A DNA stretch of 5,763 bases from Spirochaetia bacterium UBA5368 (GCA_002407865.1 DHPI01000062.1:5830-11592); one strand, 5' to 3'. Positions 1 through 5,763 are shown, counted from the stretch's first letter. The notes: generated from the letters alone by a model not told the origin. Numbers and translations are program-made.

Positions 1-2
1 AT

Positions 3-887
3 TTGCCGGAATACTCTCCGCTTCCGGCAGAAAGGATTTCCACTATTCATAACGATGCATATTTTTTCAACAAATATTTTTGCGAGATGCTCGAATTTAA
101 CCAGATGTTATCCGGCAAATCCGCATTTACCCGCCTTCATCATTATTATTTGACAATTCATGATTTTCCAATACAGTGCTATATAGATGGGATGTGTGGC
201 CGTAAAGGAAGTATCGGCAAATCCGAAGCGCCGGGGTGCGCCAGCATAATGAAAACATTCACTTCAACCAGGAATCTCAAAGAAAACGCCGTTTTACGGG
301 TATACCGCAAAGGATACGGATATGCCAAGCTTACGGTAATCGACTGCAACAACCATTTCTTTGCGGCAATCTCACCCGAAGATTTCTTCAGGCGCATGGA
401 GAACCACGCGACTATTGACGCATACCTCTGGCGCGAGTATATCGCATCGTACGAATTCAGGCTGAATATCGTCGGCAGCTTCATAACAGACGCTCCGATA
501 CTGTGTTTTGCGCATACCGACACCATATCGTGCAGCCTTGAAAGGAAATGCCTCATGGCGTCGGTAAGCATCCCCTTCAGGTTCTACACGTTCGCCATCC
601 GCGGAAAGCATAAAAGTTTTTACACCGAGGAAATCGTATTTCTCAATGGAACAATCGTTGGGATAAGCGACAGGGAGGCTGTATTCATATCTCCAGAGAA
701 TCTCCCCCTTACATGCCTTATCAAAGGCCATGCAATCATCGACGGACGCGACACGGAGATCACTGGAAAGATCAGCTCGTACGCATCGGAATCGGAGAGG
801 CGCATGTATACCATCGAATATGCCGGCATGAGCGAAAAAGAAAGAAATCGCATTCTGGATTATGTTTTCACCATCTACCGGGAATAA
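3..887 (+). CDS. PilZ-like domain protein with degenerate c-di-GMP motifs, 5' partial
   Basis: The reading frame is open from the left edge (TTG at 3) to TAA at 885-887, giving 294 visible residues. The true start is probably upstream, because the first in-frame ATG (position 87, residue 29) would cut into continuous protein-like sequence. There is no signal peptide in the visible part, so it is likely cytoplasmic. Residues about 85-175 resemble the beta-rich N-terminal module of YcgR-like proteins. Residues about 180-294 follow the PilZ layout: a basic patch (R181, K182), the strand GTIVGISDREAVF (216-228), further strands, and a C-terminal helix after EKERNRILDYV. In canonical PilZ domains RxxxR and [D/N]xSxxG bind cyclic di-GMP. 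Here the second Arg is M185, and the second motif is G220-I-S222-D-R-E225, keeping only the Ser. PilZ fold is an inference from this pattern; c-di-GMP binding is doubtful. It converges on the OB-fold gene with an 11-bp gap. Confidence 0.6.
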   Translation: MPEYSPLPAERISTIHNDAYFFNKYFCEMLEFNQMLSGKSAFTRLHHYYLTIHDFPIQCYIDGMCGRKGSIGKSEAPGCASIMKTFTSTRNLKENAVLRVYRKGYGYAKLTVIDCNNHFFAAISPEDFFRRMENHATIDAYLWREYIASYEFRLNIVGSFITDAPILCFAHTDTISCSLERKCLMASVSIPFRFYTFAIRGKHKSFYTEEIVFLNGTIVGISDREAVFISPENLPLTCLIKGHAIIDGRDTEITGKISSYASESERRMYTIEYAGMSEKERNRILDYVFTIYRE

Positions 888-904
888 TGCCGCCGACATT
901 ATTC
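882..904. repeat. Inverted repeat spanning two convergent stop codons
   Basis: GAATAATG (882-889) and CATTATTC (897-904) are perfect 8-bp inverted arms around a 7-nt spacer, CCGCCGA. Each arm contains the last Glu codon and TAA stop of one of the two convergent genes, so both genes end GAA TAA TG. It could form a hairpin at the 3' end of either transcript. The stem is AT-rich and no T-run follows on either side, so it is not a classical intrinsic terminator. Confidence 0.5.
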
Positions 905-1342
905 GACCACAACAGCCCCCTCCTCGAGAACAACATCGAATATATACGAATTTCTGCGAGTCGTCAGCGGCGTATATATGATAAACTGGCCCTTAAACTC
1001 AAGCGTGTCACCCTGATTTATCACCCGTATATATTCCTCATTATCTGTATACACATAATAGGTGATAGCGATAGCGATGGACACTTTCGCATTGACCACG
1101 ATTCTGAACCGGCGTCGATATCGCCCGTTTGCATCTATTGACAGAATCTGCCCCTTCCCCGTAATTATCTTGTTCAGATTATCGTCGAGAAAAATGTCCC
1201 GCCGTATGGCCTCTTTTTGAGACAGCGCAGAATAAAATTCCTGATCGAGAACTGGCTTTTCCCCTTCGGGCAGGGCTGCCTGCGCGAAAACAGCATTTGC
1301 CGCGAGAACAATACTACATACAATTTTTACCGGGTATTTCAT
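899..1342 (-). CDS. Small exported protein with a predicted OB-fold domain
   Basis: This is a 147-residue protein. Residues 1-22 form a Sec signal peptide: Lys near the N-terminus, a hydrophobic core IVCSIVLAANAVFA, and a likely cut after AQA (20-22), so the mature product should be periplasmic. Residues about 58-147 alternate beta strands in a pattern like the small OB-fold families (tRNA_anti-like): a GKGQILSID strand, a basic hairpin RYRRRFRIVV (75-84), the turn INQGDTLEFKG (108-118) and a final strand FDVVLEEGAVVV. The family assignment comes from pattern only; ligand and function are unknown. The ATG at 1342 lies 14 bp after the stop of the protease gene. A weak GGCGG stands upstream, so translational coupling is likely. 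It is the last gene of the amidase-protease-OB unit and ends against the convergent PilZ-like gene. Confidence 0.75.
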   Translation of the reverse strand: MKYPVKIVCSIVLAANAVFAQAALPEGEKPVLDQEFYSALSQKEAIRRDIFLDDNLNKIITGKGQILSIDANGRYRRRFRIVVNAKVSIAIAITYYVYTDNEEYIRVINQGDTLEFKGQFIIYTPLTTRRNSYIFDVVLEEGAVVVE

Positions 1343-1356
1343 TGTCTGCCGCCATA

Positions 1357-2667
1357 CTAATCCGCTTCCCCGACCATTTCTATGGTATACAGCCGCGTAT
1401 CGCGCTGTATACCCAGCCTGGAAAGCTTCGACCTGTTTCTATTGAAAACTTTCATGAAATCGTCAATCGACGATATGCCCGAGCCGTCAAGCGAGCGCAC
1501 GATATCGCCCTTTTTCAATCCGTTCTGGTAACCGATGCCCATCGGCGAGAGGTACGAAACCACAACGTCGCCAGTTTGCGAATTTTCATTGAGCTCGATG
1601 CCGTACACCGAATACAACGCACGGTTGTCGGCCTCTGTATCCTCGGCAGCATCTTTTTCACGCAGCACGAGCACATATTCGTACAGATAGCCATCACGCG
1701 AAACCCTCATGGTCAGGTTCGTGGAAACAGGCGTGTTTCCCACAACGGCGATCATCTCGCTCAGTGAATTCACCTTTTTTCCGCCGATTTCACGTACAAT
1801 ATCCCCCTTGCAGATCCCCGCCATCTCCGCGGGCGAATCCTTTATCACGGAAATCACTTCGACGATGGTCTTTTCTCCCATGCGGTACGCCTTGCGCTCC
1901 CTGGCGAGAAAACCTATCCAGCCACGGCGGATGCGCCCATAGTTGATCAGCTCCACACATGCCTGCCGCACGACATTCGAGGGTATGGCAAAGCTGATGC
2001 CCTGGAACCCCCCCGAAATGGTGCGTATCGCCGTGTTCATGCCCACCATTTCCCCCTTGAGATTGACAAGCGGACCGCCCGAATTGCCGGGGTTGATCGG
2101 CACATCGGTCTGAATAAAATCCTCGATATCGGCAAATCCGATATCGTTCCTTCCTTTAGAGGATACAATCCCCGTCGTAACCGACTGGCGCAGTCCATAG
2201 GGATTTCCAATCGCGACAACCCATTCACCTTCTTCGAGAAGGTCCGAATTCCCCAGCATAACAGGGGTAAATGCATAATTGTCGATGTTTTCAATCCGCA
2301 TCACCGCGATATCGGTTTTACTGTCCGCATAATAATATTTATTGTTGGGCAAAAGCGCCATTTCATATTCAGTGCCGTCAGAGAGAACAGCCTGGTAATA
2401 ATTCCCCTTTTTTACAACGTGATAATTTGTCACGATATAGCCGTCTTTTGACACTATCGTCCCCGAACCGAATCCCGTCTTCGTAAATGTCCGTTCCCCG
2501 CCTTTTTCCGATGACCGGTATATGATGATATTCACAACAGAGGGCTTAACGCGTTTTGCCGCGTTTACGAACAGCGTGTTGAACTCCAGCGGCGCGCCCG
2601 GCAGGGCGCCAGGTGCAATCATAAACGCCGCGAAAATCATGATTTTTCGTATCGCTTGCATACGCAC
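1357..2667 (-). CDS. Periplasmic HtrA/Deg-type serine protease with two PDZ domains
   Basis: This is a 436-residue trypsin-fold endopeptidase of the HtrA/DegP/DegQ family (S1C), which degrades or processes misfolded and specific envelope proteins. An N-terminal signal (residues about 4-25, hydrophobic IMIFAAFMIAPGALPG) points to export. The protease domain spans about 33-245 and has the full triad: His83 in TNYHVV, Asp119 in KTDIAVMRI and Ser196 in GNSGGPL, with the usual DVPINPGNSGGP oxyanion context. PDZ1 covers about 248-337 (GWIGF onward, with SPAEMAGICKGDIV) and PDZ2 about 352-433 (with GYQNGLKKGDIV). Length and order are typical of the family. The start is either GTG at 2667 or, two codons later, ATG at 2661; neither has a clear Shine-Dalgarno. 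It begins 12-18 bp after the amidase stop, so coupled translation is likely. I give no gene symbol because the degP/degQ/degS distinction cannot be made here. Confidence 0.93.
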   Translation of the reverse strand: MRMQAIRKIMIFAAFMIAPGALPGAPLEFNTLFVNAAKRVKPSVVNIIIYRSSEKGGERTFTKTGFGSGTIVSKDGYIVTNYHVVKKGNYYQAVLSDGTEYEMALLPNNKYYYADSKTDIAVMRIENIDNYAFTPVMLGNSDLLEEGEWVVAIGNPYGLRQSVTTGIVSSKGRNDIGFADIEDFIQTDVPINPGNSGGPLVNLKGEMVGMNTAIRTISGGFQGISFAIPSNVVRQACVELINYGRIRRGWIGFLARERKAYRMGEKTIVEVISVIKDSPAEMAGICKGDIVREIGGKKVNSLSEMIAVVGNTPVSTNLTMRVSRDGYLYEYVLVLREKDAAEDTEADNRALYSVYGIELNENSQTGDVVVSYLSPMGIGYQNGLKKGDIVRSLDGSGISSIDDFMKVFNRNRSKLSRLGIQRDTRLYTIEMVGEAD

Positions 2668-2679
2668 ATACCATATATT

Positions 2680-4059
2680 TTATGGAATAGGAGCCAGGTC
2701 GAAATAGCTGCCTTTATTGGGCATAGAATATTTGATCAGGTCAATCTTTTTTCCTTTTGGACGGTCCCTGATAGGCGCCTGTTTCGGAACAATGCCCGCG
2801 CACAGTGAATACACGCCAACCGCGACACCCTGCGCAATCTCATCCTGCCGGCTTGTCAGCAGGTACCTGAACCGCGGCCTGGCAAGATACCCGAGCTCGA
2901 TGAAGGCATTGATCGCGTTAACAAACAACGGCATCGTCCACACGGAGATGTACGGTTTGCCAAGCCTCTGATCGGCATGATAAAGGTTATTGATGCCAAG
3001 CGAATACAATATATACCTGATGATTTCGGCGGACGCGTAATAATTATCTCCGCCGAATCCCTCGAGGCCGCCGTCACGTTTGTATTTTTCGTACACGGAT
3101 TTTTCCCGAACCCAGTATTTGCCGGCAAGAACGAATTTTTTCGCCGATGCCGCATACGGAGAATTATCCGGATGTGTGCGCGCCCACCGCTCCCACCCGA
3201 TATGATCCCGATACGGCCACGTCACCATATTGTAGCGATATCCCCTGAAATTATCCAGATCAGCGTCTCCACTCGCTTTAAGCGGATACCCTGTAAAGTA
3301 CAACATCACGTCGTTGAGAAACCACTGGTATCCGGTGCGCCTGCTGGATTCATCGAACCAGTCGCGGTAGGGGCTCGAAAAAAAATATGACCGCCCCTGT
3401 TTTTCGCCTTGCAGATCGAGCAGTCCGCTGTGCAGAAAATCAAAGGGGGGGACAATTACGGGATTCATTCCCATGAAATACGCAGCGCCCTTTCCCGCCG
3501 CGTGAAGCGACACGACTATCTGCGGCCGCCTGGCGTTGATATACGAAAGCCGACCGGGGCGCATTACGCCCCTGTCGTCCGGGTAATCATAAATCCTGAA
3601 CTCATCGTTTGGATCTTTCCGTCTGATGATTTCATTACGGTGCCGCGAGTCGCTTCTGCTCATGTGGCATTGTATATACACACGATCATACGACACATCG
3701 GTAAAGCGCTCTAAAACGGGATAAAATTTCGAGAAATCGCCGTTTTCACCACAATCCAGAAGGATATCATATGCCTTACTCGCGATTTCGTACACCAACG
3801 CATGTTCTTCGATTCCCCTGAATGACGCGCCTTCCCTGAAATCCTGCAGATACGTTCGGGTAACCGCGCAGTATCTGTCGCCGTTGCGGCATCGGTCGGG
3901 CAGCGCAACACCGCCGTGTCCCGGATCGAGCATCACGCGGAATACGGGAAACTCATGACGTACGGTTTTCGACGGCGTAAAGACAGCGGCGGCGCATATG
4001 CACGCCACGGTAATGCCGTATATGATTCGTTTGAACATCTTTGCACTCTGTAATGCCAT
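2680..4059 (-). CDS. Exported N-acetylmuramoyl-L-alanine amidase (Amidase_3 family)
   Basis: This is a 459-residue zinc amidase that should cleave the bond between N-acetylmuramic acid and L-alanine in peptidoglycan. Residues 8-29 are a signal peptide or N-terminal anchor (KRIIYGITVACICAAAVF). Predicted zinc ligands are His48 in VMLDPGHGG, Glu85 (or Glu84) in GIEEHALVYEIA, and His186 in QIVVSLHAAGKG. The catalytic Glu is probably E387 in NAFIELGYL. The MSRSD...R stretch (133-141) and the YINARRPQ lead-in to the His186 strand also fit the family. Two things are odd. About 200 residues rich in Trp, Tyr and Phe separate His186 from E387, far more than in compact AmiA/CwlM-type enzymes. There is also no recognisable cell-wall-binding repeat. 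The ATG at 4059 follows GGCGGGAAACGA, a modest ribosome site; ATG at 4038 (Met8) is an alternative. It is the first gene of a three-gene unit and starts 35 bp past a terminator. Confidence 0.88.
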   Translation of the reverse strand: MALQSAKMFKRIIYGITVACICAAAVFTPSKTVRHEFPVFRVMLDPGHGGVALPDRCRNGDRYCAVTRTYLQDFREGASFRGIEEHALVYEIASKAYDILLDCGENGDFSKFYPVLERFTDVSYDRVYIQCHMSRSDSRHRNEIIRRKDPNDEFRIYDYPDDRGVMRPGRLSYINARRPQIVVSLHAAGKGAAYFMGMNPVIVPPFDFLHSGLLDLQGEKQGRSYFFSSPYRDWFDESSRRTGYQWFLNDVMLYFTGYPLKASGDADLDNFRGYRYNMVTWPYRDHIGWERWARTHPDNSPYAASAKKFVLAGKYWVREKSVYEKYKRDGGLEGFGGDNYYASAEIIRYILYSLGINNLYHADQRLGKPYISVWTMPLFVNAINAFIELGYLARPRFRYLLTSRQDEIAQGVAVGVYSLCAGIVPKQAPIRDRPKGKKIDLIKYSMPNKGSYFDLAPIP

Positions 4060-4094
4060 TCGTTTCCCGCCGATTTTGTCCAGTTTAGCTCATA

Positions 4095-4123
4095 AAAAAA
4101 GGGGAACCGCATTCCCCTTTTTT
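4095..4123 (-). terminator. Intrinsic terminator, potentially bidirectional
   Basis: AAAAAAGGGGAA (4095-4106) and TTCCCCTTTTTT (4112-4123) are perfect 12-bp inverted arms around the 5-nt loop CCGCA. On the minus strand the hairpin ends in a run of seven T (4100-4094), the classical arrangement. It lies 24 bp beyond the stop of the exported helical protein gene and should end that transcript. On the plus strand it also ends in six T, so it could stop antisense transcription as well. The amidase start codon is only 35 bp further along. Confidence 0.92.
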
Positions 4124-4146
4124 ATACTCGTGATTTGTTTTCCCGA

Positions 4147-4893
4147 TTATTTTGTTTCGGTTTTCGCCCTTTCAGGATTCAGCACCCTGTTAAGGTTGTC
4201 GGCTTTGTGAACCTCGAATTTGCCCTTCGAATTTACCGGATCGAGGTCTTCAAGGATTTTAATCGCGTACGATTTCGAGACGCGGTAGTGAAAAATCGAA
4301 TTATGGTACAACCCATCAATGTACCTGCCCTGAGCGTCGTCGAGCTGTCCGTACGCGATCCGCAGCCGCATCATATTCTGAAATATGACTCTGCCCTTAT
4401 TCGGGTCGGACTGGGTGCGCTCGTCGAGCGAAAGATTGAGGATCGTATCAGCGCAATCGCTCAACATTTTCTCGGTCTCTTTTTTATAATAATCGGCGAC
4501 TTTGTTGTACAGTTCATTGATGGCTTTTTTATTTTTTTCAAGCTCAACACGCGCATAAATGACATCGCGCTTATAGTAGTAACCAACGCCCTTTTTATAC
4601 GAATCGTAGATCTGCTGATAATCCTTATCCCAGCCCTGGTCCTTGAAGTTTGACGCGATCACCTTCAGCATGTATATCTTATCAAGATTTTCCTTCATCA
4701 ACCTTTCAGAAACATCAATCGCCTGAAATCTGGAAAGATAGGTTTCTTCAGGACGCTCAGCTTCCGAATATTCTGTTCTTGGATCTTTTCCCGGTTCCAC
4801 GGCCTTTGTCTCCTGCGCAAAAACACCGGCCGACACCGCGACACTGATGATTAATGAAAAAATACAGAGTTTAACAAAATAATTTGACTTCAT
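4147..4893 (-). CDS. Exported helix-rich protein of unknown function
   Basis: This is a 248-residue protein. Residues 1-26 are a clear Sec signal peptide (MKSNYFVK, then a hydrophobic core to SAGVFA), with likely cleavage at VFA/QE. An acidic, flexible stretch (about 28-50) follows. The rest is predicted to be mostly alpha-helical: about 55-82, 88-150 (many Tyr and Lys, for example YKKGVGYYYKRD and KVADYYKKETEKML) and 165-217 (GRVIFQNMMRLRIAYGQL to SYAIKILEDL). The tail is basic and polar. The spacing of aromatics recalls TPR-like helical hairpins, but I see no repeat good enough to claim TPR, and I do not recognise the family. A single Cys (C147) remains after export. It is an independent gene: strong ribosome site, its own candidate promoter upstream and a strong terminator downstream, which suggests substantial expression. 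Confidence 0.85.
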   Translation of the reverse strand: MKSNYFVKLCIFSLIISVAVSAGVFAQETKAVEPGKDPRTEYSEAERPEETYLSRFQAIDVSERLMKENLDKIYMLKVIASNFKDQGWDKDYQQIYDSYKKGVGYYYKRDVIYARVELEKNKKAINELYNKVADYYKKETEKMLSDCADTILNLSLDERTQSDPNKGRVIFQNMMRLRIAYGQLDDAQGRYIDGLYHNSIFHYRVSKSYAIKILEDLDPVNSKGKFEVHKADNLNRVLNPERAKTETK

Positions 4894-4899
4894 AAATCA

Positions 4900-4906
4900 C
4901 TCCTTT
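4900..4906 (-). promoter_or_regulatory. Strong Shine-Dalgarno for the exported helical protein
   Basis: The minus strand reads AAAGGAG six nucleotides before the ATG at 4893, a near-ideal ribosome-binding site. It confirms that start codon. The other complete genes in the window have far weaker sites. Confidence 0.9.
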
Positions 4907-4978
4907 CTCAGCTTTACTAAATATTGCACGGGCTTCCCTGCCCGCTGCCGCACACGCATCTAACACAACAGTATAACG

Positions 4979-5051
4979 AATCTGCCACGACAAAAAAGTC
5001 AGCGCCATCCTGTTTTATATATCACTCATAAAAACAGGCAGATTACGACAA
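4979..5051. repeat. Nested inverted repeats with flanking direct repeat in the leader
   Basis: AATCTGCC (4979-4986) is the exact inverse of GGCAGATT (5037-5044). Inside this pair, CCTGTTTT (5009-5016) is the exact inverse of AAAACAGG (5031-5038). The two right-hand arms overlap by two bases. In addition ACGACAA occurs as a direct repeat immediately after each outer arm (4987-4993 and 5045-5051). On the minus strand the block starts close to the predicted transcription start, so it could fold as a hairpin at the 5' end of the mRNA. It could instead be a pair of operator half-sites. No T-run follows, so it is not a terminator. Confidence 0.55.
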
Positions 5052-5057
5052 CTGCTT

Positions 5058-5086
5058 ATCATAAGGTATATTTTTATTAAAGGCAA
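5058..5086 (-). promoter_or_regulatory. Candidate sigma70-type promoter for the exported helical protein
   Basis: On the minus strand TTGCCT (5086-5081, four of six matches to TTGACA) is followed after exactly 17 bp by TATGAT (5063-5058, five of six matches to TATAAT). An A-rich tract, AATTGAAAAAAATG, lies directly upstream of the -35 box, as in UP elements. Transcription would begin near 5051, giving a leader of about 158 nt before the ATG at 4893. This is consensus matching by eye in AT-rich DNA. Confidence 0.45.
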
Positions 5087-5122
5087 CATTTTTTTCAATT
5101 ACTTTTACAAAAATTTCTAAAT

Positions 5123-5763
5123 TCATTTATCAACGACAACAATGCGTATATCCATCACGTTGGTGTTTGTCGGCCCCGTCACAATCAGCCCCCCCTGTGT
5201 CGAAAAAAAATTATACGAATCGCTGTTGCGCATATAGTTGAAAATATCCTGTCCTGCCGCCCGCGCCCGCGCGGCAGTCCCCCCGTCGGCGAACGCCCCG
5301 GCCGCGTCGGTCGGACCGTCCGATCCGTCGCTCCCGACGCTCGCCACGGTAACGCCCTCACACCCCTCTATGAAGACGGCCGATTGAAGGGCAAATTCCA
5401 TATTTCTGCCGCCGAGCCCGGCGCCCGTAACGCGCACCGTGGTTTCCCCCCCGCTGATGACGCACGCGGGCGCCGTTAAAGGAACGCCAGAATTCAGAAT
5501 CTCCCGAGCAATCGCCGCATGAAACATGGCGCATTCCCGCGTATCTCCCTCAATACGCGACGAAAGAACCAGTGTCGCATATCCCAGCCGCTTCGCCTCC
5601 GTTTCCGCGGCGCGCAACGCGATTATATTCGACGCCACGACCGCATGTGTAACACGTTCGAAACAGCCGCTGTCACGCTTCGGATTTTCCTCTATTACGC
5701 CATCAACGCCCGCTGTAATATACGCGATTACCGAAGCGGGCGCCCGACGTACAAGATCGTAGT
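5123..5763 (-). CDS. Glycerate 2-kinase, MOFRL family, C-terminal part
   Basis: This cytoplasmic enzyme family phosphorylates D-glycerate with ATP to 2-phosphoglycerate, linking glycerate, serine or glyoxylate breakdown to glycolysis. The frame runs open through the right edge of the window to TGA at 5125-5123, giving 212 visible residues, roughly the C-terminal half of a family that is usually somewhat over 400 residues. A GTG at 5638 is internal, because clearly homologous sequence (ENPKRDSGCFERVTHAV) lies before it. Family hallmarks in order are ENPK, SNIIALRAAETEAKRLGY, LSSRIEGDTRE, the CVISGGETTV strand that opens the MOFRL domain, GLGGRNMEFAL, the glycine- and aspartate-rich GSDGSDGPTDAAGAFADGGT, and the closing VTGPTNTNVMDIRIVVV. 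All look intact. The gene is known as gckA, garK-like or ttuD in different organisms, so no symbol is given. The start, promoter and upstream neighbours are outside the window. Confidence 0.93.
   Translation of the reverse strand, partial: YDLVRRAPASVIAYITAGVDGVIEENPKRDSGCFERVTHAVVASNIIALRAAETEAKRLGYATLVLSSRIEGDTRECAMFHAAIAREILNSGVPLTAPACVISGGETTVRVTGAGLGGRNMEFALQSAVFIEGCEGVTVASVGSDGSDGPTDAAGAFADGGTAARARAAGQDIFNYMRNSDSYNFFSTQGGLIVTGPTNTNVMDIRIVVVDK

Larger units (their letters stand above)
4894..5122. other. AT-rich intergenic region between glycerate kinase and exported protein genes
   Basis: These 229 bp hold no convincing gene. They contain a candidate minus-strand promoter (5058-5086), nested inverted and direct repeats (4979-5051) and a small hairpin (stem CGGGC 4929-4933 with GCCCG 4940-4944). 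A Shine-Dalgarno sits next to the downstream ATG. No GC-rich terminator is visible after the glycerate kinase stop at 5123, only A/T runs, so read-through into the next gene is possible. Confidence 0.6.

Noticed and set aside
372..899. 175-codon open frame on the minus strand opposite the PilZ-like gene
   Set aside because: The protein has no recognisable motif and overlaps a plus-strand frame with a PilZ-like pattern. The shadow would also leave no room next to the OB-fold gene stop. It is best explained as antisense to a real gene.
1297..1767. 156-codon plus-strand frame
   Set aside because: It lies antisense to the PDZ2 end of the protease and the start of the OB-fold gene, both well supported, and has no domain signal.
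4135..4653. 172-codon plus-strand frame with hydrophobic stretches
   Set aside because: It is the reverse complement of the Lys/Glu-rich helical protein gene. Antisense of such codons naturally gives Phe/Leu/Ile-rich pseudo-membrane segments.
4929..4944. Short hairpin CGGGC-TTCCCT-GCCCG in the leader
   Set aside because: It has only five base pairs, no T-run on either strand, and does not reach the ribosome site. It is too weak to call a terminator or riboswitch.
4871..5008. 45-codon minus-strand ORF in the leader, overlapping the start of the exported helical protein gene
   Set aside because: It would read through the downstream Shine-Dalgarno and start, which is suggestive of a leader peptide. 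However, its ATG has no spaced ribosome site and its product shows no signal or regulatory codon run, so chance is more likely.
5087..5122. A/T-rich stretch after the glycerate kinase stop as a terminator
   Set aside because: It has runs of A and T but no stable stem, so I cannot support an intrinsic terminator. It fits better as the UP-like region of the downstream promoter.
5123..5638. GTG at 5638 as the start of the glycerate kinase
   Set aside because: Family-like residues (ENPKRDSGCFERV) continue upstream in the same frame to the window edge, so the gene is truncated by the window and does not start there.

Overview
The window reads as chromosomal DNA of a diderm bacterium of moderate GC content. 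Four of its six protein genes carry an N-terminal Sec-type signal or signal anchor, and the repertoire includes a periplasmic HtrA-type protease, a cell-wall amidase and a PilZ-fold protein. The degenerate PilZ protein and the helix-rich exported protein look spirochaete-like to me, but that is an impression from protein style. Nothing in the window fixes the phylum.

Layout from left to right. Positions 1-887 (+ strand) hold most of a PilZ-like protein whose 5' end lies outside the window. It converges, with an 11-bp gap, on a minus-strand block. That block, read right to left, starts with the C-terminal half of a MOFRL-family glycerate 2-kinase (5763-5123, cut by the window edge). An AT-rich intergenic region follows (4894-5122) with a candidate promoter and a nested set of inverted repeats. 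Next come a helix-rich exported protein of unknown function (4893-4147, excellent ribosome-binding site), a near-perfect intrinsic terminator (4095-4123), and a tight three-gene group: zinc amidase (4059-2680), HtrA/Deg serine protease (2667-1357) and a small exported OB-fold-like protein (1342-899). Gaps inside the trio are only 12 and 14 bp.

The trio looks like one transcription unit that delivers three envelope proteins: an enzyme cutting peptidoglycan stem peptides from glycan, a periplasmic quality-control or regulatory protease, and a small OB-fold protein that may bind a ligand or partner. Their joint action is inferred from gene order. The unit begins 35 bp beyond a strong terminator and shows no clear promoter of its own, which is the main regulatory puzzle. 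The glycerate kinase is a cytoplasmic central-metabolism enzyme with no obvious link to its neighbours.

No tRNA, rRNA, CRISPR array, insertion sequence or phage gene was seen. The points most worth a second look are the PilZ-like protein with both c-di-GMP motifs eroded, the amidase with about 200 residues between its last zinc ligand and its catalytic Glu, the nested repeats at the predicted transcript start of the exported-protein gene, and the amidase-protease-OB-fold unit.
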